From: Isoetes taiwanensis
Taxonomy: Eukaryota > Streptophyta > Lycopodiopsida > Isoetales > Isoetaceae
DNA length: 64,000 nt
Direction: 5' to 3'
Assembly: GCA_021234155.1 (NCBI GenBank)
Contig: JAJEKV010000020.1
Coordinates: 17,289,018-17,353,017 of the forward strand
Shown: positions 34,724 to 46,701 of the stretch, one piece after another
Layout of the letters: every line of letters begins with the position of its first letter
Position numbering within the stretch: position 1 is the stretch's first letter
Notes under the pieces: model-generated
Databases searched by the model: none
What the model saw: only the letters and a program-made list of their open reading frames with translations
What the model was told of the DNA's origin: nothing
Made by a program: the position numbers and the translations under genes

Positions 34724-36085
34724 GCTTGTATAAGAGTGGGAGCACGGCCAAACCCAAGCAAGCCATGTCATCATGGGGCTAAACTCTGAGGGGCAGTCAT
34801 ATTAACCTTGATAGCACCATTTCGATCAAGAAGAATTATGACGATCTAATGACAATAGAAATACAAGATCAAGCAGCCATGCGAAAAGGGTCTGGTCCTG
34901 CAGTCGGGATGGGAAAAGCATTATGCTACTATCTCCCTTCGCTCACTTAGGAATAAATAGTAGTTTTTCACAAACAATTTAGCCACAAGGGAGCAGTTAC
35001 TTGCCTATCAACACTTTTCGACTTTGGTATGTATTTCAAACTTCGCGAGAACATCAATTACATAATTCTAATTAAGAGATTTGTAGCATGTCGCTCGGAG
35101 ACACCTTCGAGACGCACCCTTAGCAGTAATGGTCACACAAATACATGTTTAAATTATCTCTGTTAAATGATCCTTAGATAAAAACTAGTAATAGGTGCCT
35201 GGCATTGCGAGGCATAAGTACCGTTGTATGGCAAGAACTGACTTTGTGGATGAAAGCTGCAAGGCACGTACAATCCAAGACATGCATATATTGTTATTTA
35301 GTTGTGGTTACTAACTGGTAAGGGGATAATATAAATATGGACCCATATGGGAGTGCAGAATGTTACTGCCTGCGATGTAGCATAACAAACATGAATAATC
35401 AGTAGAAATCCATTCCGCACCCACCTGCTTAACATTGATGTTGAATTATTGAAATTACACACTTTAATATCTAAAAAAGTTATGCATTTGACCATCTAGA
35501 AGCTGGACATTAGCATAGCAGACTTTTAGGACCTTGCGATATGGATCATATTAATGACAAAGACCATTGAGAAATTGGACATTTGCAGTATAACACTCAT
35601 TGTACTCAACAAAAAACGACCTGTTAAATAGCAGTCGCAATCATTCTTACGGAATGAAACATTTGAAAAGGAAATTAAGTTCAACCTCCAATAACCAGTG
35701 GACAAAAAGCATATAAATTTCTTCAAATAGGCAGCTAAAGTTCTTGATTGGTTTCTTTAAAGGATGACCAACAAAAACATGATATTCAAATTCTAGATAG
35801 AACTATCAGCCATATCATATGCTTTTTGTGAAACTAAGAAAACAGAGTAAATAAAAGCAGAAGAAAAAGGAGATAAAGAAGGGCATTTACCAGAGCAGTG
35901 CGATGCTGCTACCCTAAATGTATTTATGTCATTGTCTTCATGTTCATCCTTATGCAACGTAAAAAAAGGCATGACTTAACATGGTAAAAGTTCCATCGTT
36001 CACATATTATCTGAGACTGCCTTTTAATCTACATGCCAGTGTGGGACAAACTCTAAAAACCTAACAAGTATATTTCCTGCATAAT
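34724..36085. other. No recognisable gene
   Basis: Sequence right of the gypsy element. I see short random ORFs and no repeat ends or RNA gene. Confidence 0.5.
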
Positions 36086-38760
36086 TTAAGCTAGGCGGAA
36101 GGGGCCTACGAAAATCCAGATTTCATCCGAAAAAATATAAAGAAACCCACAGATTTTGACCGCAAAACTTCCTGGGATTTTTTTCCCCTTGTCGAAAATT
36201 CTCAATTTTAACAAGTAGGATGCTAGTGTTCCTATGAATTTGGCACACACTGCTGCATGCATCAACAATTGAGAAATGGTATAATGCACATTTGTAGGAC
36301 TTCCAGTTGACTTAGCAGAAAGTATGACAGGCAAGTGCTTCCACTTGACCAAATATTGGAGGAATTGAGACCTTCTCGTCTTCTTAAATACCTTGCCGAG
36401 GATTAACTTGGGCACTATTTCAATTTATTCCTCCATCATCGCCAACAAAGTTGGAGTTTCCAAAATCTCCTCCAGGTTTGGAGTGTGTCTCTTCAACAGG
36501 CTCACATGGAAGACCTTGTGGACTTTAAGATGGGTAGGTAAGTCGAGCTTATAGGCTTGGCTCCCTACTCGCTCCAAAATCTTGAAGGGTCCCGCCCACC
36601 TAGGAGCAAGCATCTTACAATTGCCGATGCGAAGCTTCACTTGCTTGACCTTCACTTGAGCCAAACTTTATCTCCCACAACAAACAAACTCTCGAGGAGT
36701 TTTATGTCTATCTTCTAGACTCTTTTGATGTGCCCATGCTGTTTGAAGATATTCTCGTACTTCCACCACAAGCTGCGGCATCTGCAATCGTTGTTGAGAA
36801 ACTTCCACCTTGGGCCTAGATTATGCCACATAACTGAGGTCAAGCATTGCTAACTGTAACTGATTCTGGGGGGAGACATCTTCGATGACTCTTGCTTCGT
36901 ATTATTGTATGCAAGTCGACTAGGTGGATGTAATCGGCCCATTTGGATTGCTTGTTCCAACATAGCGAATGAAAAGCAAAATTCATCCACAAGTTGGTGT
37001 AGATCGTATTGAGGAAGTCTTGCAAAAAGGCGCAAAAGAACTTTGGATCTCTATTGGTGATGATCGCCCTGTGCATTCCATGCAGCAAAAAAAAAACTCT
37101 TATGTAGACAACATGGCTAGATCCAAAATTATGTCTGTGGTGCGGTGTGGCAAGAATGTGCCCTTTTTGATAACTTATCTACCACCACCACGAATGAGGC
37201 GTCAAAGCTCCTTGTTGTCCTTGGAAAGCCCACTATGAAAACCATGCTGATGACTTCCCACTTGGCGTCTGGCACCGCCAAAGGTTCCAAAACTCCTGGG
37301 ATTCAAAGTTGTTCTGCCTTTGTCTGCTGACACAACTGACATTCTTGGATATACATGACTATATGCTTCTTCATGCCCGGCCAGAAGTAGCTACTTTTAA
37401 TCTTGAAGTAAGCCTTTACAGATTCTGCATGGCCGGAAGTAGGGCTATTATGCGTGTCATGGAAGATTTTCCTTATTCTTGATGCTTTAAGTACGCGTAG
37501 TTATTCCTTGATATTAAAGATGCCTTCCTTTTTAAAATGTTTGAAGGTTTCTCTTTCTTAATCCGTCCTTGCGCTCTTGCAAAGACTAGCCCATATGTGC
37601 TTGAACTCTATGTTAGAGGAGATGGCTTCTTCTAACTTCTTGCTGAATCCGCTTGCCGAAGTGGAGATGGCCTGGCATTGCAAAATGATGCTTCAAAAGC
37701 TTGCCAATAAGTGGCGACGTCTTAGCATCTCCAAGGCTTTCCTCGAATGGCCTGCATTCCCTTCCATTGATTTGTTGAAGACCACGATGTCGTCGAAGAA
37801 AAAAAATTGATGACGAACTCATCCAACAAATCTTCGAAGATGTCGTTCCTCAAGTGCATAAAAGTCGGTGGAGCATTCGATAGACTTGGGGCATTACTGT
37901 GAACTCATAGTGCCCATACCGTGTTCTGAAGAAGTCTTATAAATATCTTCCCCCTTCATCCATATTTGATGATTGCCCGACCTTAAGTTGATTTTGTAGA
38001 AGAATCTTGCTCCTTGGGGCTGATCCATTATGTCCTTTGCTTGTTGAGCTGCCAACGGTTGATATACATCTTTAGACTTCCATCCTGGCCGAAAGGATCC
38101 CCAAGTCGATCAACTCTTACAACTGCTTCTTGAGCTCTGCTAGCTCGGAAGTGCTCATTCTATAGAAAGCTTTGCTGGTCGGCTCTGCATCTTGTGCAAG
38201 AGTGATTTCAGACTCTACGCCTCTATAGGGCAAAAGCTCTCTTCATCACGAGGTATATCATGGGACTTCTTGATTGGCTTAGCAATTGACCGAGGCAATT
38301 GTTCCGAAGTAGCATCTTCCTTCTTACTCTTGTGGTCCGGGTCGACGACTTGTAGCTTAAGTATGTACGCCCTCATTCCTCATGCTGCCCTTAAGTAATT
38401 GCTTCACTGACATGCGTTGCGCGATTGAAATTACTTCCTTAACTTTAATTATAAGGTACTTGCCCTTTGGTGCTGGGATAAATATCTCTTGCTTATGATA
38501 ATCAATTATTGCCTTAGCCGGCTTTAATATTCCATGTACATTATGAGGTCATAGTTGCCAATGTACATAAGTTGGTGCCGATGCTCTACTTTGCTCCGCT
38601 TGAGGTTGATGTCGAACTTGACTCTTGTTTCTTTGGTGCTGCTAATTGCTCAACCTTGCCATACTTACTGGCCTAGATTTAGACTTAAGAGTCTTGCTCT
38701 TAAAGATGTCCGCCATCTAGAAGGTGCAAGGTTACAGGTTAAAGAATTATTTATATAAAT
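36086..38760 (-). mobile_element. Decayed chromovirus pol
   Basis: Minus-strand Ty3/gypsy pol read from high to low coordinates. RT pieces are at 38.17-37.6 kb (KINLRSGNHQI, RYGHYEFTVMP and DDIVVFNKS, the last holding the catalytic Asp pair). The integrase H2C2 finger is at 37.46-37.33 kb (H-x3-H then CQLCQQ). The core is at 37.3-36.85 kb (VVVDKLSKRAH, TNRDPKF), then the C-terminal fold and chromodomain. Every part is broken by stops or frameshifts. Protease and gag should lie above 38.4 kb but I cannot read them with confidence. No LTR pair is visible, so the true limits are unknown. Confidence 0.75.
36320..36664 (-). pseudogene. Integrase C-terminus and chromodomain
   Basis: The minus-strand ORF from 36664 holds KMLAPRWAGPFKILERVG and KVHKVFHVSLLKRH, the classic GPF/Y end of chromovirus integrase. 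After a frame change come RRSQFLQYLVKWKHLP at about 36375-36330, the start of a chromodomain whose WE-containing half has been lost. GPF/Y domains help integrase bind DNA, and chromodomains steer integration to heterochromatin. Confidence 0.8.
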
Positions 38761-41059
38761 CCTACAGACACAAGTTTAGTCAGCATGACATTTCCTTTGG
38801 ACACACATAGAAAACTATGTAATTAAATAATTGTTCTTGTTTTAGATCTAATCTATACTCTAGAATCTCCCCTTTCTTAATTATTGCCCTCTTGAAATAG
38901 TCCCACCTTTGAGTTGATGCCATCTAAGAAGTTGACCGGACTTATTAGATTGCTTCCCTTCATTTGGTCGGATTATTCCTTATGTGTGGAGGTACTCGTG
39001 GTATACATAGTCGACGGTTATCCTATTAGTGGATCCTTCTTAGCGAGGTGATCAAGCTCACGAAGAGGTTCCAATATGTTGGATATCTGTCAGCAATGTA
39101 TATAGTTTTAGTACTCCATACGTGTTTCTTTCCAATCTTTGAAGCTTTGCTCAATTCTTGGGTCCATCCTTTCTAAAAGAAAAGACAAAAATCTACTCGA
39201 AATTTCGTCCCAATCCCATCATGGATGTTATCACCCACAATTCTAAGATATTCAACTATCTGATAGGTCCTCTAGCTTGCTTAAAGCTGGTGTAGTCATT
39301 AGTCATTGGAGTAGCAAGGCGATGATCTATAATTTGTTGAAAAACTGGTCTCCTTGGAGTTGTTGTATAATCATTCACGTGCCCTGCTTTCTTTTGTCGA
39401 ATATATTCTGACTCTGCTCGTCCTTAATGTTGATGTTAACTACCTTCATTAAAGTTATCCATATTAGTAGATTTGATGATGTAGTGGATAATATAGGTCT
39501 CGGTGTCGCATCCCAGAGGCTTGAAGGTAATGTTCTTCACATATTCTAGAATCTTTCATGTCGACTCATCTATCTTGGAGGTTACAAGATTTGAGGATGA
39601 TTCTTCTAACTCCGGAATTGATATTGTTGTGTTGGCCTTGTCGATTTGAATCTTCGTCCTGCCATTCACATGCTGTTGTTATAAGGCTGATGACAATGTT
39701 GAGTGCTTTACCACTTCTAACTGAGCAACTTCTCTTTCTGAGAGAAGTTTATTTGCATCCATGTGCAGGAACTATAATCTTGACTGATCAGTTAGTAATG
39801 CTGGTATTTGTTCCCCCATGGTGCCTCTTCTTGATGGTATTTGACCTCCAATCTGTAAGGTGGAAGATCGTCATGATCCTGGGATGGTGCTGTCGAGGTT
39901 GATGTAGCTGCTCTGAAGTTTCAGGGCTGATGAGGAAGAAGTTTGTTGCGGTCTCGCCATATTCCTATTCCTGAGCAGTCCACCCTTGCTGGCTTGTAAT
40001 ACCTTCTTAGCCAAAGCATCTTTGCTTGAAGTCTAAATCTAATACTACTATGGCCTGTATGTCTACGATAGTTGCCCGTCCTAGGAGGTATGTCCAGTCT
40101 CATCCTTTAGGACTCTTGATGTCACAAGTCGATGAAGTCGTCTATTTGTTGGTGGCGTAGCTCTGACATTAATCATCGATGTCGGCCCTTTCTCGAGACA
40201 ATATGGCACTTGGAGAATATTCTTGACTAGGAGATATTCCTCCCCTAATGTGATCAATTTTGTAAGTGCCATGATGCCCATTAGTTGTTGCATAGCCCTC
40301 TTGGTAACCCTTGTGTCTATTCTTGATGTCGCAATTGTCCTTCTTGTAGGCTCCCCTTTATTATTTGTGTTCGGGCTTCCCTGTACACCATCTTGGCCTT
40401 TGATTTGCTGAAGTTTCCTTCGTAAGGCTGCCCTCTGCTTTCAATTCGTTGATGTTGTGGAGTGGCTCCAGTGTCGAGGCCTCGAGGATCTGCAATGAAG
40501 GTTCTTTTGACCTATTTGACCACCCTAAAGTGCACAAGGCAACTAATACTACCACAACAACAATTATTTATGTCTACTTACTCTACAAACCCTATTTTTA
40601 TACCTTTATCCACCCTACCTCAAATGACCCACTTGGCGTTTGGCACTTTACTAGGCACTGAGAAGGGTACTTATTCGATGTTATGGGGTGGTAGAAGGAG
40701 ACTTACTTTACGGGTGTACTTGGCGTGTTGAACTAAATTACCTAGATAGAATAGATTCCTAGATAATTATCTATGCTACAAGGCATGGCAGAAGATTCTT
40801 GATGGTAGTGCACCTATAACGTGTGTTGGTGTATCATACCAACGTGTGACAACAATTTCTAAGGCCTTGGCAACTAGCTGGGTTTCTAAGAAAAAGGTTT
40901 GATTATCCTACCTATGTGTAGACAAGAAGACACTTAGCAAGATAAGAGCAACAACTAAGCTAAGGTGAATGCAGATGCTGTCTGTATCTAACTTAAGGGT
41001 CTTGTTATCTGACATATTAAAGCTTAAATTTAATTAAGAATTATATTTTAAACATAAAC
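38761..41059. other. Probably old gypsy 5' region, unreadable
   Basis: This stretch should hold the gag and 5' LTR of the chromovirus to its left, but I find no zinc knuckle, no LTR match and no PBS. Scattered minus-strand ORFs (for example 40293-40081) show no domain. I see nothing else. Confidence 0.35.
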
Positions 41060-41140
41060 GATGCCCGCCCTCAGTGGTTGGTATGGGAGGGTTTGGAGGG
41101 GTTCATCCTTATGGGTGGGAGGTTCGATTTTCGCTATTGT
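41060..41140 (+). mobile_element. Possible tRNA-derived SINE head
   Basis: TGGTTGGTATG at 41075-41085 fits a polymerase III A box. GGTTCGATTTT at 41121-41131 fits a B box, with about 35 bases between them as in tRNA-derived SINEs. The 3' end and TSD are not visible. No tRNA cloverleaf can be drawn, so it is not a tRNA gene. Confidence 0.35.
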
Positions 41141-42214
41141 GGGAAATTTTTTAAGATGAGGTTGAAATGGCTTAAAAAGCTAGAATAGGGTGCCACAAGA
41201 CACTAGAATGCATGGGAGATGGCTAAAATGTGCACTAAGGACTTTTTTTAAGCAATCTTGACTTCTTTTTGATATTTTTAATAAAAATTAAGTGCTACAC
41301 TATTTCTAAGCAAATTCTAAGCATTCTAACATCTTACAACACAAAATTTGGGTCAATTATGCCTTAATTCAAGCGACTCGGGTCCATTCGCGCGGAAGGG
41401 GTCTGCGTTCGCGACGCAGAGGCCTTTGGCGCGAATCGACCCGAGTGGGTTGGCTTCGGCCAATTTTTTATTTCCTAAGGCAAAATTTTACCTAGACTTA
41501 GCAATTAAGAACATACTAACTACAATAGAAAAGGTTCTACAACAATTCAATTTATACAAAAACACTTTTAAGAGATTAATTTACAGAGGAAAGTACTTTT
41601 ATATAATAAAATTTGACTTACACGAAAAAGATAGCTTTAATATATATAAAATTTTACTATGTACAAAAATTGAAGCTTCTAGGGCTTCTCCTTGTGGATC
41701 CTCCTCGCCAGCCTGGAGGTCCTTGGGCATCACAGTCACCCTTTTCGCGTGGATTGGCGCATAGATTGCCCTCCTCGAACAGTTGAGTTCACTTTGCTTT
41801 GGCTGCTTCCTGGTGAGACCCCGCCATCCTTGATGTGGCTCGATAGTCGTAGTCCATCTTGAACTCCTACATAGACCCTTGATGTAGGCACTTGAAAGGA
41901 GGCTTTCTGAATCATCAGACTGATGCACTGTTGGCAATGCCAAATATGCCGAGCAGCTCTACTGTGCTTGGAATTTGGCCCATGGCGGATCTTCTTCGGG
42001 GAATCGGGCCGAGGTGGTGGAGGCTTGCTTTTCAACCCTGGTCAGCTGCCTTTGACAGACTCTGGCACTCTAGTTACAATATCAGTAATTATGTCGGATC
42101 TCATCGGCGGAGATAAATCTTGCATGATGCCTTCTTATTCTCCTACTCACTATCTTGCTTCAGCTTAAATAGCTTCTCGTTGATCTTGTCCTCCTTGGAC
42201 TGCATTGGATATGG
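41141..42214. other. No recognisable gene
   Basis: Overlapping ORFs occur on both strands (41348-41764 plus; 41599-42035 minus) without a known domain. A minus-strand frame near 41950-41850 has a CQQC pair but no fuller zinc finger. Confidence 0.4.
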
Positions 42215-42468
42215 TTGCCGAGCGTAGGCTCTGTCTGTTCTTCGGCTTCCTCCTCCTCTTCTTCTTTAGCCTCTTGCCCCCCTCTCTTGGTGGTGTGGTC
42301 CTTCCTCCTCTGGCTCATCCTCCTTCGGTTTGTCCGGTTGTGGTTCTCTGACAACCATGCTCCCCTTACGCCTATCTTCACACATCTTTGTTCGCTTCTC
42401 CCTTGCCTACGTCTCTTCCTCCCTTTTCTTCTGCATTGTTGGCTCCTCTTGCTGTTGTTCTTGCTGCT

Positions 42469-42765
42469 GCGGTTGCTCGTATTGCCGAGGTTTCTCCTGG
42501 TGCTTGTTGCTCAGTGCTCACCTACTCTTCTTGGTGTTGGGGTTGCTCCTACTGCCGAGGTTTTTCTTGCTACTTGCTCCTCACTTGCACTTCCCATTCT
42601 TTGGGGTTGCTCATTCTTTGAGGTTGCTCTTGCTACTTGCTCCTCACTTGCCCTTCTGTTCTTTGGGGTTGCTCCATTTGCGGGGTTGCTCTTGCTACTT
42701 GCTCCTCACTTGCTCTTCCTGTTGCTGGGGTTGCTCCTGTTGCCGAGGTTGCTCTTGCTACCTCC
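42469..42765 (+). repeat. About 62-bp minisatellite
   Basis: Units start with GGGGTTGCTC or a variant at about 42469, 42539, 42603, 42665 and 42727 (lengths 70, 64, 62, 62 and partial). Each continues with a 'cttgctacttgctcctcacttgc'-like core. Unit length is not a multiple of three, so the long plus-strand ORF over it (42215-42916) is most likely a side effect of the repeat, not a gene. Confidence 0.9.
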
Positions 42766-42931
42766 AGAATCAGATGCCATGATCTCAATTTTCCATGAGC
42801 TTGCGATCATTCACCTGAAGTGCTGTTATTGCTCCTCCGCCGGATTTTTCTGTGTTGTTGCGAGATCAGGGGGTAAGGGCTGTGTGGTAATCGGCTTTGT
42901 GGCAGCGAAAATGTAACGGTCTGAAATTGTG

Positions 42932-43009
42932 GATTGGCCCTGGCATGCAGATTCCGGCTATGGCAGGCTAGATTGGCCCTGGCATGCAGGTTCCGGCTAT
43001 GGCAGGCTA
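42932..43009 (+). repeat. 39-bp tandem duplication
   Basis: Two near-identical 39-base units beginning GATTGGCCCTGGCATGCAG, at 42932-42970 and 42971-43009. They sit right beyond the broken end of the transporter pseudogene. Confidence 0.95.
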
Positions 43010-43025
43010 CATATTCAGGGAGATG

Positions 43026-43790
43026 CTAAACAAAAGGAAATGGCACTTTGCAATGCCCAATCTGTCCAAGATATTGGCCTATTGCTCCTGCTCCTGCAGC
43101 AAGGTTAACACTCAATGGATTGGCAGCCATTGCAGTCAAGAACATGGCAGAGGAAATAACGGATGTCTGAAAACAAGAGAGCACAAGCCATGCCCCCATT
43201 TTCCTTTCTGTGCTATCCCCAGGTCTGCTTCCACATGCAAGACATAGAGACTTCACCATAGGCAAGAAAATTCCATCTGCCCTAGCTGATACAGACGGAA
43301 TGGCAGGAGCCAACAGAGCTTCACTAAAAACAAGACTGTATCCAAGACCTAAAGTTGTTTTACCAAAGAGGGACACAAATTGGTAAGCAACTCTGTCTCC
43401 AAGACCCGTTTTAATGAACCCCTTTGCAAAAAAGAAGGCAAGAGCAATGAACCAAGGAATGGACCAAGGAATGGGATCTCCAAATGCACTGAAAGCAGCT
43501 GCAAATGTCAATGTTTTGGTGAGAACTGAAGCTCCAAGACCCATTAGAGCAACTGCCCCCAAGGGCAAAGGTTGTTTGATAATACCCACTATGGTGGCCA
43601 AGAATATGGCAAGCAGCTGGCATGCATTTTTTGTCACACCCGCAGGTAAAGGAATAAACCAAAGAGAAATACCTACTGCAAAAGAAATGGCTAGCGTTTT
43701 AAGATTAGCTCCTTGCCATAACCGAACAGCCACAAAATTATCAGATCTGCTAGCGACTCTCCATGGTTCTGCAGTGGTCGGACTACCCTA
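43026..43790 (-). pseudogene. Truncated plastid 2-oxoglutarate/malate translocator (DiT1-like)
   Basis: The minus-strand ORF covers about 235 residues of a DASS-family transporter. It matches the first half of plant DiT1, the inner-envelope carrier that exchanges 2-oxoglutarate for malate in nitrogen assimilation and photorespiration. Landmarks are LPAGVTKNACQLLAIF, QPLPLGAVALMGLG, LTKTLTFAAAFSAFGDP, FFAKGFIKTGLGDRVAY, EALLAPAIPSVSARA and CFQTSVISSAMFLTAMAANP, with several hydrophobic spans. Oddities: a 12-base tandem duplication adds SIPW after DPIPW. At about 43075 the family reading (TDWA) continues in another frame, so the ORF runs to a false stop at 43026. The second half of the protein is absent, replaced by minisatellites. 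No convincing transit peptide precedes it and the leftmost codon is not ATG. An exon of a real gene is possible but less likely. Confidence 0.85.
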
Positions 43791-44580
43791 AATGCTCTAA
43801 ACTCTGCCTTCTCTGATCTAATCGGCCGCATGCCCCTTCCGAAATCTGTCTGCCCTCAATCCGATCTCTCTCTCTCATCTGGTCGGCCTTGGTCGGATGC
43901 TTGCTCCTCTGCTCCGATCTTCTGTGCTCTGATGCCCGCTCCTCCAACCCTTCTCTTCCAGAATGCCTTGCCCTCTCTGATCCATTCCTGCCCTTTCAAA
44001 TCCGTTGGCTGCTCTTCTATGTCCAACTGGTCGACCGCCTCCTCCACAAATCTGTGTCTTTTCCTTTTCCAAAGGGCTTTTGCTCCTAGCCCTTAGATCA
44101 AACCTTTTCCTATCTCCACCGTTAAATTAAATAACTATTTTAGCTTCCAATCTTTTCCACTATTATGAAACAACCCTAAAAAAACCCTAAAACTAATGGG
44201 AGGATATTCACCACAGGATTTGCCCCCTTTTCTAAAATCAACGGCTTACAAAAGGGTGCACTCTAGAAATACTATTTAGTACACCTGGATGAATAATACG
44301 GCCACCAAATCATATGAAAACCTTAGAGAAAACAGTACAAAAACACAAAAAAACCCCCTGTTATAATGCTACATATTCACCTTAGTTGATTGTGTTTGAT
44401 GTATGTCCCAAATTTCATATTGATTGCATAATAATTCCATGTCATTTTGATGATGTTTAGCTCATAGATAACTTAGAAAAAATGTTTAGATATCTAAATC
44501 AACTATATTATCTATTTAGTTGAACTATATTTCTATACACTAGTCGTAAGATTTCAAAGTCAAGATGTTGGTTGTATAGA
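43791..44580. other. Upstream flank of transporter pseudogene
   Basis: CT-rich on the plus strand, with short ORFs on both strands. It includes the dispersed repeat at 44205-44365, shared with 4.4-4.6 kb. A minus-strand Glu/Arg-rich ORF (44047-43856) has no known domain. Confidence 0.45.
44205..44365 (-). repeat. Dispersed repeat shared with 4.4 kb
   Basis: Partner of the 4420-4590 segment, in the same orientation, with many scattered mismatches. Shared landmarks are 'aaaatcaacggct', 'gtgcactctaga' and 'cccctgttat'. Confidence 0.5.
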
Positions 44581-45214
44581 TGATACGATTTCAATGATTT
44601 TAGGAAGCTAAATAACCACTCAACAAGGCTTAGAAAGGAATAAGCATTATGCTTTAGCTTCTCATATATGTAGTCGCTGATGTCCCTTGGTATAAAGGTA
44701 AAGTTTCTTTTACTGGCCTTTGTAGCTTATATTGAGCGCCGCCCTTTAAATAGATAAAAGCCCTTTCAACTTCAATGTATATCTTGGCCCAAAAATCACT
44801 ATTCACCGTCCATCAACTCCTATTCACTCCACAAGTACTTGTTGTGTCTTCCTTCATTAATGTATACGATGCACCCCTTTTATCATTAAAGGCCCTTCGC
44901 TATGTAGAGGTTGCAATGCCTTTTTCAATAAAGGTATTCCTTAAAATAGTGGCCCCACACGTTTAAAGATAAGCCTCCCCTTTACATCTTTTTATATTCA
45001 AGGCCACACATTCGATGTCTCCCTTTCTCCCAATAATGGTTCCAATATTAACTCGACCCCACCATAGGTGTATTCACGTATGTATATAGCTTTGGTCTAA
45101 TATTCCCTTGCCCTTATGTCACGGGCCTATATTAAGTTACAGATTTTGCCATAGTTTGCCATATTTCCATAACCCTTTGTCGTGGACCACTCCCCCCATG
45201 CTTGCTTTGTATCA
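44581..45214 (-). repeat. 3' LTR (shortened)
   Basis: 634 bases. It agrees closely with 46702-47529 but lacks about 190 bases that in the other copy lie at roughly 46740-46930, near the U5 end. Confidence 0.95.
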
Positions 45215-45479
45215 ATCCATCCCTTCTCAAAAACAGATCGTCCACGATCGCCCAAGGTATGCTCCCTTTCAATCTACCCCTTCCCAGGATGCGACTGTTG
45301 ATAACCTGGAAATTTCACAATCCCTGCAAAACTCCGAAAATAATAGTTATGGGTATCCGAGTACTTCCACCGTACGATATATCCCTTGTACCTCCGCGCT
45401 ATGTTGTTATCTTTCATACCTCCGCAGTACTACTTGATTGTATCTCCACGATACAATGTATCTCCGCGATATAGATGCA

Positions 45480-45650
45480 ACTTTTGTCAAGCCTATTGTG
45501 TTGCAATCACAATTGCTACTCTTCAAAAGTATACATCTAATGCACTCTTGTTCAAGCCTATTGTGTTGCAGACACAATTATTGATCTAGAAAGAGGCATT
45601 CACAATTAGTGCACCATGTTCAGGCCTATTACGTTGCAATCATAATTACC
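45480..45650. repeat. Three imperfect internal repeats
   Basis: A 'caagcctattgtgttgca' motif with a following A/T-rich stretch occurs at about 45489, 45554 and (diverged) 45623, a period of 65-70 bases. It lies inside the non-autonomous element. Confidence 0.75.
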
Positions 45651-46680
45651 AAACTACCATGGGTACACACAAGAAATAAAATTTTACTCTTTATTCCGCA
45701 TAAAAAAAATCAACTTACAAACTTTACCCATAAGCCCATACTATATGAAGCAATTTGAGATTCCAAATCCAAATTTCCCATTCATATATTCGACAGCTCA
45801 TTCGTAGAGTTCTCCTCAATGCTTAACACTAAGCAATCCTGCAATTAAGATCAAGTGTTAATATAATTGACTTCCAAAGTTAAATATTCATATAAATGAT
45901 CCCCCACGGCCAATCGGCCTCTCAGATCACCACGATCTGACTCCGCAATCTCAAGCAAGATGCTTTTGCGGTTCTCCATACTCAGACTTAAAGGTTGGAA
46001 GTTACATAAGCTCAGATGACCAAGATAGACTTCTAGAGTTGGCAAGAGGTTATGTCGGGTAGTTCGGCTATTATGACAAAGCAGAGCTCAATGTTGTACA
46101 ACAGGTGATATTTGTCTCCAAGACAAGCTTTTTCCACGACAAACTAGCAGTCGCCCTTGTTATTCCATAATCCCAAAGGATCATAGAAGTTTCCCCAATA
46201 ATCCGAGCTCGTTCGCAACAAGTCGGTCCCATATACTACGAGCATTCTCCACGAAAGCACCGAGTTTTCTCTCTTTTTTTTTTTTTTTTCTGCTACTGAT
46301 GCTCCACCTTCGCTTGCAACAATAGTCGTCAAATCCATCTTACTTCCAACACCCATTTACCTGAACAATATGATTCTTTATCAAGCACAAGGTCTTTATC
46401 CCAAAATCACGCAGGTTCTTGGGGACTCCAGGACTCTAAGTCTCCACTTTGGATACCACGCTCTAAAGATTTTCCAGTTTGCCCATATAATTGGCCCCCC
46501 AATACTTCTTTGACAGAGTTCAACCCAACTGTACTTGCAGCACAAACTTGCAAGTCTCTTGGTGTTCCGCAGCCTTGGAGTATGATACCACTATTAGTTC
46601 CGTCTTCTTTGATTCAAATCAAAAGTAGAAATTCAAATCCCGATAATGTTCCCACAGCCCATAGATTCCATAAGAATCAC

Positions 46681-46699
46681 AACCTCGGCTCTGATACCA
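46681..46699 (-). promoter_or_regulatory. tRNA-iMet primer-binding site
   Basis: On the minus strand the site reads TGGTATCAGAGCCGAGGTT, two bases after the 5' LTR. The TGGTATCAGAGC core is the standard initiator-methionine tRNA complement in plant LTR elements. Confidence 0.95.
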
Positions 46700-46701
46700 C
46701 T

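Noticed and set aside
41121-41131. B-box-like GGTTCGATTTT considered as part of a tRNA gene
   Set aside because: No cloverleaf with acceptor and anticodon stems can be formed around it.
42215-42916. Plus-strand ORF of 233 codons, Leu/Ser/Cys-rich, looking like a membrane protein
   Set aside because: It lies over a ~62-bp minisatellite whose unit length is not a multiple of three. All three frames are open there, and hydrophobicity follows from the CTT/GTT-rich repeat.
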